Shown: positions 33,036 through 42,306, counted from the first letter of the stretch. The stretch is 64,000 nucleotides of DNA from Prevotella sp. khp7 (GCF_900109055.1 NZ_FOIV01000002.1:744001-808000); one strand, 5' to 3'. Translations and numbers: made by a program. Notes: generated by a model not told the origin, from the letters alone.

Positions 33036-33947
33036 TTATTTCTGTGATATTCTGAGATTATATTCTTCGTGGGTACGTTTCCAGCGGTTATGTGTCCAGA
33101 GGTAGTAAGCGGGTTCTTGGCGTATGGTGTCTTCTAACATCTGGAAAAAGCGTATGGTGATAGTATGCTCCGTTTCCTCTTTAGCATGGGCCGAGAGCAT
33201 CTTGAAGGTACATATATACTTACCTCTTTTAGGACGACTCATCTCTGTGTAGAACACTGCATCATCCATCTTTCTCATAATACGTTCACCACCAGTAAAG
33301 ACAGGGGTGTCGTGATGTAGGAAAGGCAACCACAGATGGATATTCTCCCATTTCGGTGCCTGGTCGCTGATATAGCCGAAGAGCGAGCGGCGATTTTCAC
33401 GACGAAAGTCTACGAGATAGCGGAGAATGTCTTTTTTGGGGACACATATACCACCATGGGCAGAGCGCAGAGCAATGAACAGACGATCGAAGGCATCGCT
33501 GTAGAGTGGATGGTATATGAGTCCCATTGCAGCCTGTGGATGGCGCTCAAAGGCCAATCCTGACGCAGATAGCCATTCCCAATTGCAGTAGTGCCCTAGA
33601 ATAGCGGCGCAGTTGCGTCCTTCATCGAACACTTTCTCAATCTCTTCCGTTCCGTGGAACTCTATATGCTTGAGAAGCGTCTTGTTAGAGATGCTGAGAA
33701 GCTTGAAAGTCTCGAGGATATAATCACAGAACCAATGATAGAATTTCTTTTCTGTCTTACGCAACTCCGCTTCGCTCTTCTTAGGGAACGACGAGGTGAG
33801 ATTCTTCCATACAATCTTGCGCCTGTATCTGATGATATGATACATCAGCAGGTAGAGTCCGTCGCTCAGCAGATAAAGTAGCCAGAAAGGCAGCAACGAT
33901 AGAAGATAGACCAAAGCGTAGAGTAGGTAATAACTAATCTGTTTCAT
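33036..33947 (-). CDS. Lipid A acyltransferase (LpxL/HtrB family)
   Basis: 303 residues. An N-terminal membrane anchor (ISYYLLYALVYLLSLLPFWLLYLL) is followed by the family catalytic HxxxxE in GHYCNWEW. VCVPKKDIL-like and FISDQAP-type stretches are visible as ICVPKKDIL and GYISDQAPK. The enzyme adds a secondary fatty acyl chain to the lipid A precursor. Its ATG overlaps the stop of the LtaS-like gene by 4 bases, indicating coupled translation. Neighbouring LPS genes support the assignment. Confidence 0.92.
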   Translation of the reverse strand: MKQISYYLLYALVYLLSLLPFWLLYLLSDGLYLLMYHIIRYRRKIVWKNLTSSFPKKSEAELRKTEKKFYHWFCDYILETFKLLSISNKTLLKHIEFHGTEEIEKVFDEGRNCAAILGHYCNWEWLSASGLAFERHPQAAMGLIYHPLYSDAFDRLFIALRSAHGGICVPKKDILRYLVDFRRENRRSLFGYISDQAPKWENIHLWLPFLHHDTPVFTGGERIMRKMDDAVFYTEMSRPKRGKYICTFKMLSAHAKEETEHTITIRFFQMLEDTIRQEPAYYLWTHNRWKRTHEEYNLRISQK

Positions 33948-35740
33948 CTTTCTTTCAAGTCTTTCGTTGTTACTTGTAATATTGCTTTGTTTAAGCGTAG
34001 CATTCTTTCAGGCTCTTTGCTGTTGCTCACTGTGAAACGCTTAGCATCGAAATCATAGAGTATATGCCCAGTGCTGTCTATCAGCAATTGAGCGTTGTTA
34101 TAGTTGTGTACTGCAGTGGGATAGTGATAGCTCTTCGATAGAACGTCGCGACTGAAGCGGAAGTCTTCGTGGTTAAGCCTCATCTGTCCTAATAATGTAG
34201 CACATATATCCGTCTGGTTACAGAGTATATTGACAGTGCGTGGTCCTTTCACTGCTCCTCCAAGCCAGAGCATAGGAATGTGGTTACGCTCTAAAGGTCG
34301 CTGCTCGTTAATGTTCTTGTAGTTGATGCCGTGGTCAGCTACAAGAACGATGAGCAGGTTGTCCCATGCTGCTGTCGACTTCATCCTGTCAATGAAGTCG
34401 CCCAGGCAGTTGTCGAGATATCTGAAAGCATTCAGCACCTCGTCGTCAAGTTCCTTCGTAGGCACGTCCCAAGGCTCGTGGCTGCTCAGTGTAGAGTAGC
34501 CTATGAGCAGTCTTCCCGTCGGATCGGCTTTACTGATCTGGTCGTGAAGCGTCTGGAAGGTGATATCGTCGCGTACGCCCCATTGGGCGGTACTCTGTTC
34601 CTCTGCAGTGTAGTCGGCCTTCCAGGTTAACTTTTCCCATCCTGTAGATATGAGGTAACTGCGCATATTGGTAAAATTGATGTCGCCACCATAAAGGAAA
34701 CAGGTCTTGTAGTTCTCCTGCTGCAGGGTACGGGCGATGGATGGCAGTGAGCGACTCTTCTCAGGCATCTTCATTACCGAAAGTGACGGGAATGAAGGAT
34801 AACCGCTCAGTGTGCATACCGTGCCGCGATCTGTGCGCCAGCTGTTACCATAACACTGGCTGAAGTAGATGCCTTCCTTTTTCAGCTGTTGCAGGCGGGG
34901 CATGACGCTTGCAAACTCCTCGCCACAACTCTCCAGCAGAATGATAGCAATGTTGGGACGTGTCGTTGTAAGCAGAGTGTCGCTAAATGTACTTTCTGTG
35001 GTGAAGACGCCCTTCACGAGCGCCTCGCACTCCTCTTCCTCCATATAGTTGTACTTGCTTGTGTCGCCCATCTGGTGGCTCAGTGAATAGAGGAAGCTGA
35101 ACACAGGGTTCACGGCCGAATGGTTCAGAAACTGTTCTTGCGAGTAGTATACCTGTCCGATATTGGTTGTCGACTCGTCAATACCACCACGGATGCCGAT
35201 AATAAAAAGAGGTATCAGCAACAGGTCACCAATGACAGATAATTTTTTGTTGGATGGCTTCTTGTCCCACATAGGGATACGGAAGTACATCCACCAGATA
35301 GCAATGGCGCCTATGATGATAAGCAGAAGCCGAATGGCCATGTAGAGTCCTGATACACTGGCCCCTATTTCTGCAGGATTATCGAAATATTGCAGACACA
35401 CGGCATTGAGTTTGAATCCCCAGAAAGGGTATAGGCTGGTGTCAGCGACAAAGGCCAGGGTAAATGCTATGGCGATGATAGTATAATAGCCACAGAGAAT
35501 CCTTCTCAGCCAACGGCTCTCTGTCCAAATTGAACCTATACTTATCAGGAAAGGTACTATGAGTGCGTATAGAGCTGTAGAGAGGTCGAGCGATAGACCA
35601 TGACTTATCACGTCCCATACGTCGCCTGAAGAGAAAACATGCTCTTCGTGGTTTGCCCACATAAACACGACCTTGGCAACCATAAACAAGATCACCGTCA
35701 GGGCGTACACTTTGATTAAATATATCAGTCTCTGCCTCAT
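33944..35740 (-). CDS. LTA synthase/sulfatase-family membrane phosphotransferase
   Basis: 598 residues from the ATG at 35740 (MRQRLIYLIKVYALTVILF). The longer frame overlaps the ABC gene. About five membrane segments occupy residues 1-190, followed by a large periplasmic alkaline-phosphatase-fold domain: PNIAIILLESCGEE binds metal, the likely catalytic Thr is in WRTDRGTV, and VLVADHGINYKN supplies the C-terminal metal residues. Members transfer phosphoglycerol or phosphoethanolamine from phospholipids to surface polymers. In this Gram-negative LPS island, decoration of lipid A, LPS or a periplasmic glycan is likely, but the donor cannot be told. Confidence 0.87.
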   Translation of the reverse strand: MRQRLIYLIKVYALTVILFMVAKVVFMWANHEEHVFSSGDVWDVISHGLSLDLSTALYALIVPFLISIGSIWTESRWLRRILCGYYTIIAIAFTLAFVADTSLYPFWGFKLNAVCLQYFDNPAEIGASVSGLYMAIRLLLIIIGAIAIWWMYFRIPMWDKKPSNKKLSVIGDLLLIPLFIIGIRGGIDESTTNIGQVYYSQEQFLNHSAVNPVFSFLYSLSHQMGDTSKYNYMEEEECEALVKGVFTTESTFSDTLLTTTRPNIAIILLESCGEEFASVMPRLQQLKKEGIYFSQCYGNSWRTDRGTVCTLSGYPSFPSLSVMKMPEKSRSLPSIARTLQQENYKTCFLYGGDINFTNMRSYLISTGWEKLTWKADYTAEEQSTAQWGVRDDITFQTLHDQISKADPTGRLLIGYSTLSSHEPWDVPTKELDDEVLNAFRYLDNCLGDFIDRMKSTAAWDNLLIVLVADHGINYKNINEQRPLERNHIPMLWLGGAVKGPRTVNILCNQTDICATLLGQMRLNHEDFRFSRDVLSKSYHYPTAVHNYNNAQLLIDSTGHILYDFDAKRFTVSNSKEPERMLRLNKAILQVTTKDLKER

Positions 35741-35744
35741 CTTC

Positions 35745-37571
35745 CTAACTCTGCATGTCATGCAGTTTCTTGTAGTAGCCGTCCTGAGCCAGTAAGCCTT
35801 CATGGGTTCCGCGCTCCACAATCTTTCCGTCGTGAAGTACGCAAATCTCATCTGCATTCTTGATGGTGCTCAGACGATGGGCGATAGCTACGGTGGTACG
35901 TGTCTTCATCAGTCGCTCCAGCGCATCCTGTACCAATCGCTCGCTCTCAGTGTCGAGGGCCGATGTGGCCTCATCGAGAATTAGGATCGGAGGATTCTTC
36001 AGAATGGCACGTGCTATTGATACACGTTGACGCTGGCCACCTGAGAGTCGTCCGCCACGATCACCGATGTTGGTGTCGAAACCCTGTTCCGAGGCCATGA
36101 TGAAGTCGTAGGCGTTGGCAATCTTGGCTGCCTCTTCTATCTGCTGCTGGCTGGCATTATCTACACCAAACGATATATTGTTGCGGAACGAGTCGTTGAA
36201 AAGGATTGCTTCCTGGTTCACGTTGCCTATCAGTTGGCGCAGGTCGTGTATGCCCAGTTCTTTTACGTTGATGCCATCTATCAGTACCTCACCCTCCTGA
36301 ACGTCGTAATAGCGGGGGATAAGGTCTACCATAGTAGATTTTCCGCTGCCACTTTGCCCAACCAGCGCAATAGTCTTACCCTTGGGAATGGTGAGGTTGA
36401 TGTCCTTCAACACCCATTGTTCACCATATTTAAACGACACGTGGCGGAATTCAATCTCGTGGTCAAAACTGACAATGTGCTTGGGCTCTGCAGACTCTTT
36501 GATGGTATTCTCTGCCATTAGAATCTTGTCGATGCGCTCCATTGAGGCCAAACCTTTTGGAATGTTGTAGCCTGCCTTTGAGAACTCCTTCAGAGGTTGG
36601 ATGATAGAGTAAAGTATCACCATGTAATAGATGAATGTTGGACCCGTGATGGCCTGATTTGTCAGCACCAGGATGCCTCCAAACCACAATACTATGATAA
36701 TCATCACCGTGCCAAGGAACTCACTCATGGGGTGGGCCATTGACTGGCGTATGTTCACTCGCATGATATCATTCCTGTAGGCTGAGTTGATGCGATCGAA
36801 GCGGGTGTTCATCTTGCCTTCGGCACAGAAGGCTTTGATAATGCGCAGTCCGCCCAGCGTCTCCTCTACCTGACTCATTGTGTCGCTCCAGAGCGTCTGA
36901 GCCTTGATGCTCTTCTGCTTCAGCTTTCGTCCTACGAGTCCCATGAACCAACCGAAGATTGGGACGAAGACGATGGTGAAGAGAGTCAGTTGCCAGCTCA
37001 CGAAAAGCAGTGTTGCGAAATATACAATGATAAGTATCGGATTCTTGAACAGCATATCCAGACTTGACATGATGCTCGTTTCAACCTCTTGTACGTCACC
37101 ACTCATGCGGGCAATGATATCGCCCTTGCGCTCTTCAGAAAAGAACCCCAGCGGCAACGATGTTATTTTCTGATACAGTTGGTTACGTATGTCGCGCACT
37201 ACGCCAGTACGGATGGGGATAATTGTGGCCGAAGACAGGAAATAGGCTCCCGTCTTCAGGGCTGTGGTCAGAGCCAGGAACAAGCCGATGAAGAGCAGTG
37301 TCGTGGTTTGTCCGAACTGTGCGATAAGCTGAGTCACGTAGTAATTCATGTTGTTCATCAGCACTGTCTGCACGTTGCCCCAGTCCCATGCCATGTAACC
37401 AGTGGCGGCTTCAGCGTCGCCCGTCTGGAAAAGAATCTGGAGGATAGGTATCAGTGCTGCAAACGAGAAGATGTTCAGCACGGCAGAGAGGATATTGAAG
37501 ATGACCGACAATATCAGGTGTTTCTTGTATGGCGGAACAAAGCGCCTCAATACGTTGATGAATTCTTTCAT
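35745..37571 (-). CDS. MsbA-type lipid exporter (ABC transporter, fused TMD-NBD)
   Basis: 608 residues. Six membrane segments (about 1-330) are followed by one ATP-binding domain: Walker A GQSGSGKST, signature LSGGQRQR, Walker B ILILDEATSALD and the switch AIAHRLS. The layout is that of a homodimeric half-transporter such as MsbA, which flips lipid A-core or related lipids across the inner membrane. Position between LpxL/LtaS-type genes and miaB fits an LPS role. The start overlaps the miaB stop by 4 bases. Confidence 0.9.
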   Translation of the reverse strand: MKEFINVLRRFVPPYKKHLILSVIFNILSAVLNIFSFAALIPILQILFQTGDAEAATGYMAWDWGNVQTVLMNNMNYYVTQLIAQFGQTTTLLFIGLFLALTTALKTGAYFLSSATIIPIRTGVVRDIRNQLYQKITSLPLGFFSEERKGDIIARMSGDVQEVETSIMSSLDMLFKNPILIIVYFATLLFVSWQLTLFTIVFVPIFGWFMGLVGRKLKQKSIKAQTLWSDTMSQVEETLGGLRIIKAFCAEGKMNTRFDRINSAYRNDIMRVNIRQSMAHPMSEFLGTVMIIIVLWFGGILVLTNQAITGPTFIYYMVILYSIIQPLKEFSKAGYNIPKGLASMERIDKILMAENTIKESAEPKHIVSFDHEIEFRHVSFKYGEQWVLKDINLTIPKGKTIALVGQSGSGKSTMVDLIPRYYDVQEGEVLIDGINVKELGIHDLRQLIGNVNQEAILFNDSFRNNISFGVDNASQQQIEEAAKIANAYDFIMASEQGFDTNIGDRGGRLSGGQRQRVSIARAILKNPPILILDEATSALDTESERLVQDALERLMKTRTTVAIAHRLSTIKNADEICVLHDGKIVERGTHEGLLAQDGYYKKLHDMQS

Positions 37572-38902
37572 AATGCTTCTCCTAGTAATGTGGCACTTGT
37601 AGAGCCTGTGATGCGTACGCGCACCGTCTCTCCGATATGGTGGCCTGCTTTGTCAAATACCACCATCTTGTTCTGCTCGGTACGTCCGCAGAGTTGTTCA
37701 CGGCTACGTTTAGAGAATCCCTCTACCAGCACGTCAAACTCCTTGCCCTCGTCTTTCTTGTTCTGCAGGGCGCTCATTTCCGTCTGTAGGGCGATGAGCT
37801 CGTTCAAACGACGGATCTTCTCCTCCTCTGCCACGTTGTCAGGCAAGTGCTTCGAAGCGTAGGTGCCTGGGCGCTCAGAATATTTGAACATAAAAGCAGA
37901 GTCGTAGCCTACCTCACGCATCAGACTCAGACTTAGCTGATGATCCTCTTCCGTTTCGTCGTGATACCCTACGAAGATATCCGTAGAGAGTCCGCAGTCA
38001 GGAATAATCCTGCGGATGGCAGCCACGCGATCCATGTACCACTCGCGGGTATATTTGCGGTTCATGAGTTTCAGAATCTTGTCGCTTCCGCTCTGCACAG
38101 GCAGGTGGATATGCTTGCATACGTTGGACACCTCGGCAATTACCTTCAGCGTCTCGTCGCTCATGTCCTTAGGGTGCGATGTGGTGAAGCGTACCCTCAT
38201 CGTTGGCACTTCCTCGGCTACCTTACGTAGCAACTCAGGGAAACTGATGTCGTCAAAGCGGTAGGAGTTCACATTCTGTCCCAATAGCGTCACCTCCTTA
38301 TACCCCTTGTCTCTCAGGTCGCGCACTTCACGGAGGATGCTCTCCACATCGCGGCTGCGCTCACGGCCTCTGGTGTAGGGCACGATGCAGTAGTGGCAGA
38401 AGTTGTTGCAGCCACGCATGATGCTCACGAATCCGCCAATCTTATGTCCCAGTGCGATGCGCTGTGGCACCACATCCTTATACGTTTCTGTAGTTGAGAG
38501 TTCTGTGTTCATCGCCTTGTGCCCCATCTCTGCTTGAGCAATCAGGTCGGGCAGAGAAAGATAAGCGTCTGGACCTGCAACGAGGTCGCAATGGTGGTTA
38601 TCCAGCAAGTCCTGCTGTGCCCTCTCGGCCATACAGCCCAGCACGCCTAAAATCAATGGGTTCTGGGTATTGTCTTGCTGTTCCTTCTTACGCTTTCTGC
38701 GCTCAGCGTCGAGCGCCTCCAAACGGTGATAGATCTTCTGTTCGGCGTTATCCCTAACGCTACATGTGTTGAGGAAGACGGCATCGGCCTCTTCTAGCTT
38801 CTCGGTGGTCTCATAGCCAGCCATCTGCATCACAGATGCCACCACCTCTGAGTCTGCCACATTCATCTGGCAGCCATACGTTTCAATATACAGTTTCTTC
38901 AT
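37568..38902 (-). CDS. miaB: tRNA-2-methylthio-N6-dimethylallyladenosine synthase
   Basis: 444 residues. MiaB is a radical SAM methylthiotransferase that modifies A37 of tRNAs. Domains in order: N-terminal UPF0004 part with the three cluster cysteines (YGCQMN, NTCSVR, LGCMAERAQ); radical SAM motif GCNNFCHYC with TRGRERSR; and a C-terminal TRAM domain (VEGFSKRSREQLCGRTEQNKMVVFD). Its length and motifs distinguish it from RimO. It heads the minus-strand envelope operon and has a good promoter just upstream. Confidence 0.95.
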   Translation of the reverse strand: MKKLYIETYGCQMNVADSEVVASVMQMAGYETTEKLEEADAVFLNTCSVRDNAEQKIYHRLEALDAERRKRKKEQQDNTQNPLILGVLGCMAERAQQDLLDNHHCDLVAGPDAYLSLPDLIAQAEMGHKAMNTELSTTETYKDVVPQRIALGHKIGGFVSIMRGCNNFCHYCIVPYTRGRERSRDVESILREVRDLRDKGYKEVTLLGQNVNSYRFDDISFPELLRKVAEEVPTMRVRFTTSHPKDMSDETLKVIAEVSNVCKHIHLPVQSGSDKILKLMNRKYTREWYMDRVAAIRRIIPDCGLSTDIFVGYHDETEEDHQLSLSLMREVGYDSAFMFKYSERPGTYASKHLPDNVAEEEKIRRLNELIALQTEMSALQNKKDEGKEFDVLVEGFSKRSREQLCGRTEQNKMVVFDKAGHHIGETVRVRITGSTSATLLGEAL

Positions 38903-38910
38903 TTCGGCTG

Positions 38911-38941
38911 CAAAGGTAGTGCAAATCGAGAGAAATGCAAA
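38911..38941 (-). promoter_or_regulatory. Promoter of miaB and the envelope operon
   Basis: Minus strand TTTG at 38941-38938, 19 bases, TACCTTTG at 38918-38911, nine bases before the miaB start. Confidence 0.65.
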
Positions 38942-39047
38942 ATAAATTAATATTTATTTTCATTTCCGAAATGCTGCCTACCTTCGAGTTTTAGTCAAGG
39001 GTAGTAAAAAAATCGTAATACCATAGGTATTCTTGCAAAAAAAGTTG

Positions 39048-39055
39048 TATATTTG
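39048..39055 (+). promoter_or_regulatory. -7 box (TATATTTG) of the PreA-like gene
   Basis: TATATTTG 28 bases before the ATG at 39084. No TTTG at the normal spacing. Confidence 0.45.
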
Positions 39056-39083
39056 CAGCAGATAACTTAAAACGATCTATTAT

Positions 39084-40541
39084 ATGCTACACATCCATGA
39101 AGAAGCCTCACGCTGTCTGTTGTGCGAGGAAGCCCCTTGTACCAAAGCATGTCAGAAAGGTGACCCCGCACGTGCCATCCGTGCCATCCGTTTCGATAAT
39201 GCCAAGAATGTCTGGCGCTGGCTAGAAGGCTGTACTGATGCCGATCTGCAGCGTGCTGAGCAGGCTTGTATCCATTACGACATCCCCATCCGTATCAGGG
39301 AACTGCTCCATTCTGTTGAGAGTTGTGACAAGATAACTTGTCAGCCCTCGCTCGCCATCACTTTTTGTGGTATTCCCTGTGAGAGTCCTTTTTTCCTGGC
39401 TTCGTCAGCTGTCTGTACCAACTACGACATGGTGGCCCGTGCTTTCGAGGCTGGTTGGGCTGGCGTCTTCTATAAGACTATCTGCAAACAGGATATCCGT
39501 GAGGTGTCGCCACGCTTCGATGCTGTGAAAGAAGGTACCTCGTTTGCTGGTTTTCGCAACATGGAGCAGTTGTCAGAGAATCCTTACGAAGAAGACTTCG
39601 ATATCCTGCATCGCTTGAAACAGAACTATCCCACGAAAGTGGTGGTGGCCTCTATCATGGGACAGTTTGAGGAGGAGTGGATAGAACTGGCAAAGATGGC
39701 AGAGGAGGCTGGTTGCGATGCTGTGGAGCTGAACTTCTCCTGTCCCCAGATGCGACTGGTTGGCTTAGGCAGCGATATCGGACAAGAGCCAGAGTTGGTA
39801 AATGCCTACACGACGTTTGTAAGGCGTAATGTCAATATACCCGTCATTCCCAAGATGACCCCAAACATCACACAGATGAACCGTGTTGCGATGGGTGCCT
39901 ACTTCGGAGGAGCTGATGCCATCTCAGCCATTAACACCATCAAGAGTGTCACGATGTCGAAAGAGGCAACTGTCAGCGAGAAGAAGACAATCTCGGGCTA
40001 TAGTGGGAAAGCCGTGAAGCCCATCGCCCAGCGTTTTATCGTTGAGATGGCCTCGAATGCCGTACTTAGTGGCTCGCATGGAAAGCGTGTGGAACTGAGT
40101 GGTATCGGAGGTATCGAAACATGGCGCGACGCTCTGGAGTTTATGCAACTGGGTTGCCGCAACGTGCAGGTTTGTACTGCCGTGATGCAATATGGCTATC
40201 GCATCATCGACGACCTTGTGCTGGGACTTCAGACTTATCTTGCAGAGCGAGGCATTGAGCGCTTGGAGGATGTTGTGGGCGAGGAGTTGCCCAACTTCGT
40301 GCTGCCCTCCGATCTTGATCGTGAGACGCTTGTTTTTCCCAAGGTCGATTATGGAAAGTGTATAGGTTGTGGGCGCTGTTATGTGTCTTGTATGGATGGA
40401 GGCCATCAGGCCATTGGCTTCGATACGGCTACACGTCAGCCTCGTATCATTGGTACAAAGTGCGTTGGCTGTCATCTCTGTCGCCTTGTCTGTCCTACAA
40501 ATGCTATCGGCCTCACTAAGCGCATTCCCAAGAAACATTGA
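39084..40541 (+). CDS. PreA-like dihydropyrimidine dehydrogenase with an N-terminal Fe-S stub
   Basis: 485 residues. The core (about 90-400) is the FMN barrel of NAD-dependent dihydropyrimidine dehydrogenase PreA: ELNFSCPQMRLVGLGSDIGQ, KMTPNITQM and ADAISAINTIKSV. The end carries two ferredoxin clusters, CIGCGRCYVSCMDGG and CVGCHLCRLVCPTNAI. The first 80 residues hold CLLCEEAPCTKACQKGDPA, the Fe-S domain that normally begins the partner PreT (or eukaryotic DPD domain I). The FAD/NAD domains that usually follow it are absent, so this is a PreT-stub/PreA chimera that would need another electron partner. No preT or other pyrimidine genes are adjacent. Uracil/thymine reduction is the family reaction. 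Confidence 0.87.
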   Translation: MLHIHEEASRCLLCEEAPCTKACQKGDPARAIRAIRFDNAKNVWRWLEGCTDADLQRAEQACIHYDIPIRIRELLHSVESCDKITCQPSLAITFCGIPCESPFFLASSAVCTNYDMVARAFEAGWAGVFYKTICKQDIREVSPRFDAVKEGTSFAGFRNMEQLSENPYEEDFDILHRLKQNYPTKVVVASIMGQFEEEWIELAKMAEEAGCDAVELNFSCPQMRLVGLGSDIGQEPELVNAYTTFVRRNVNIPVIPKMTPNITQMNRVAMGAYFGGADAISAINTIKSVTMSKEATVSEKKTISGYSGKAVKPIAQRFIVEMASNAVLSGSHGKRVELSGIGGIETWRDALEFMQLGCRNVQVCTAVMQYGYRIIDDLVLGLQTYLAERGIERLEDVVGEELPNFVLPSDLDRETLVFPKVDYGKCIGCGRCYVSCMDGGHQAIGFDTATRQPRIIGTKCVGCHLCRLVCPTNAIGLTKRIPKKH

Positions 40542-40955
40542 TTAAATGTCAAGAACTATTACCAAAATTTAACACTTGGAGATTTCTGAAATAGAGAAAG
40601 AAGAGGGCGCTTTTAGGGGCATTTGAAGTTTCATTACGACAAAGTGGGAGTTTGAACGGAGCAAAGTATGGGTTTAGTCCGACTAAACTCCCACTTTAGA
40701 CTATCCTTTCGCCCGCTTTGGATGGTCCTTTCGGCTGGAAAAGATAGTTCCTACGGAGGCAAAACAATTTGTTTTACTTTCAAAAAGACTATCTTAACGA
40801 ACTCTGAAAAGTGTCTTTTCTTATAACGCGTACGTTTTCAGCTACTTAGCAAAATGGCTCAAAAATCGCATATTTGCGACAGAAAGTTCGCTTGCTGACT
40901 GAGAAACGATTCTTATGCATTGGTTTGTCGTTCTTTTTTTACCAATAAAGCCCGC
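40542..40955. other. 414-base highly structured gap, no gene
   Basis: No credible reading frame is seen between the PreA-like gene and the convergent dgt. The DNA is full of inverted repeats: 40641-40653 with 40685-40697, a nested 40672-40679 with 40681-40688, ACTATC/GATAGT pairs at 40700, 40743 and 40798, 40761-40775, and a small hairpin at 40866-40879. It may encode a folded RNA or be a decayed repeat element. Confidence 0.55.
40641..40697 (+). repeat. 13-base inverted repeat with a competing nested hairpin
   Basis: AAAGTGGGAGTTT (40641-40653) is perfectly complementary to AAACTCCCACTTT (40685-40697). Inside, GTTTAGTC (40672-40679) pairs with GACTAAAC (40681-40688) across one base. AAAC at 40685-40688 belongs to both, so the two hairpins compete. 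Confidence 0.75.
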
Positions 40956-40971
40956 CTATACAATAGGCAGG
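40951..40971 (-). terminator. Possible terminator at the end of dgt
   Basis: A hairpin GCCTAT-ACA-ATAGGC (40954-40959, 40963-40968), extended by CCC/GGG, overlaps the dgt stop. The following minus-strand bases are only moderately T-rich. Confidence 0.35.
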
Positions 40972-42296
40972 GCAATGCCGCTGATCTTCTGGTAGACGTC
41001 AAGGGCATAGACGTCTGTCATGCCGCTGATATAGTCGATGATAGCCATGAGGCGCGTCTCAAGGTCTGGAGCGTCGATGTGGTATTGGCTCGATACGCGA
41101 CTGATTAAATGCTTGGAGTAGAATCGCTCTGGATGGACGGCGGCTTCTGTGAACTGCTGCATGAGGGTCTGGATGATCTGATAACCAGAGAGCTCCACGT
41201 CGAGCACAGGACGGCTCTTGTAGATGTACTTGACGGAGAGTTGGCAACAGCGCTGATAGGCCTCTTGCTGTAGTGGACTGATATGGTCGATGAGGCTGCC
41301 CGTGAAGGTTCCGTTGAGGATAGCTTCCTCGTTGTCTACAAACACGCGGACACATTCGTTTTCGAGCTTGCCAATAACGCAGGCCCGTAGATAGACCACT
41401 TTTTCGTTATCGTCAGTCACGCCCTCCTCGTCGATACGTTGGAGGATGTGCTGTTGGCTTTCCTTGTCGAAGAAACTGAGAAGCAGTTGCATCGTTTCAT
41501 CATGAGAGATGATTTTCAGCTTGTGGGCGTCCTCGATATCCATAATCTCGTAGCAGATATCGTCAGCAGCCTCGACCAGATAGACTAGTGGGTGGCGAGC
41601 ATAACGGAGAGGTTCGCCAGCCTCGGAGAGACAAGGAATGCCAAGTTCCTGGGCAATCCTGCGATAAGCGTCTTTCTCTGAGTCGAAGAAGCCGAACTTT
41701 CCCTTCTTGCCAGCAGCCGTCGAGGAGTGGGGGTACTTCACGATGCTGGCCAGCGTGGAGTAGGTCATAACAAAGCCTCCAAGCCTGCGGCCCTTGAACT
41801 GGTGGGTGAGGATGCGGAAGGCGTTGGCGTTGCCCTCGAAATGGGTAAGGTCGTTCCAGAATACAGAACTTACCTCGCGCTGTAACTCTTTCCCTGGTCC
41901 TTCGAGAAAATAAGCCTGCATGGCTTTCTCACCGCTATGACCAAAGGGGGGATTCCCTAAGTCGTGTGCCAGACAGGCTGTGGCCACAATCTGCCCTATC
42001 TCCTGGAAAAGCGTATCCTTTAACTCTGGATGCTGCTTCGTGAGTTGCTGTGCCACATCGTTGCCAAGCGACATGCCTACGCTGGCCACCTCAAGCGAAT
42101 GGGTGAGGCGGTTGTGAACGAAAATACTGCCAGGGAGGGGAAATACCTGAGTCTTGTTCTGCAAACGACGGAAAGGGGCTGAGAAAATCAGACGGTCGTA
42201 GTCACGCTTGAACTCCGTGCGATCGTCATGGCGCTCAGGGTGGCGATGCTCCTGCCCAAGGCGCTTGTTGGAAATAAGTTGTTGCCAGTTCATCAT
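40956..42296 (-). CDS. dgt: dGTPase-like deoxynucleoside triphosphate triphosphohydrolase
   Basis: 446 residues. The HD-domain phosphohydrolase removes triphosphate from dGTP and similar nucleotides. Metal ligands are in NRLTHSLEVASVG (H), CLAHDLGNPPFGHSGE (HD) and EAADDICYEIMDIED (D). The N-terminal RLQNKTQVFPLP is a family hallmark. The two adjacent ATGs (42296, 42293) are both usable. It belongs with dut, divergently transcribed from the same gap, in nucleotide-pool control. Confidence 0.92.
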   Translation of the reverse strand: MMNWQQLISNKRLGQEHRHPERHDDRTEFKRDYDRLIFSAPFRRLQNKTQVFPLPGSIFVHNRLTHSLEVASVGMSLGNDVAQQLTKQHPELKDTLFQEIGQIVATACLAHDLGNPPFGHSGEKAMQAYFLEGPGKELQREVSSVFWNDLTHFEGNANAFRILTHQFKGRRLGGFVMTYSTLASIVKYPHSSTAAGKKGKFGFFDSEKDAYRRIAQELGIPCLSEAGEPLRYARHPLVYLVEAADDICYEIMDIEDAHKLKIISHDETMQLLLSFFDKESQQHILQRIDEEGVTDDNEKVVYLRACVIGKLENECVRVFVDNEEAILNGTFTGSLIDHISPLQQEAYQRCCQLSVKYIYKSRPVLDVELSGYQIIQTLMQQFTEAAVHPERFYSKHLISRVSSQYHIDAPDLETRLMAIIDYISGMTDVYALDVYQKISGIALPIV

Positions 42297-42306
42297 ATCT
42301 AAGGTG

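Noticed and set aside
37089..37862. Plus-strand frame of about 257 codons
   Set aside because: Antisense to the MsbA-type gene and to the 3' end of miaB, both of which have strong motifs. Product shows no domain.
40641..40697. Simple terminator of the PreA-like gene
   Set aside because: The stem lies 100 bases after the stop, has a 31-base loop and no T-run, so termination alone does not explain it.
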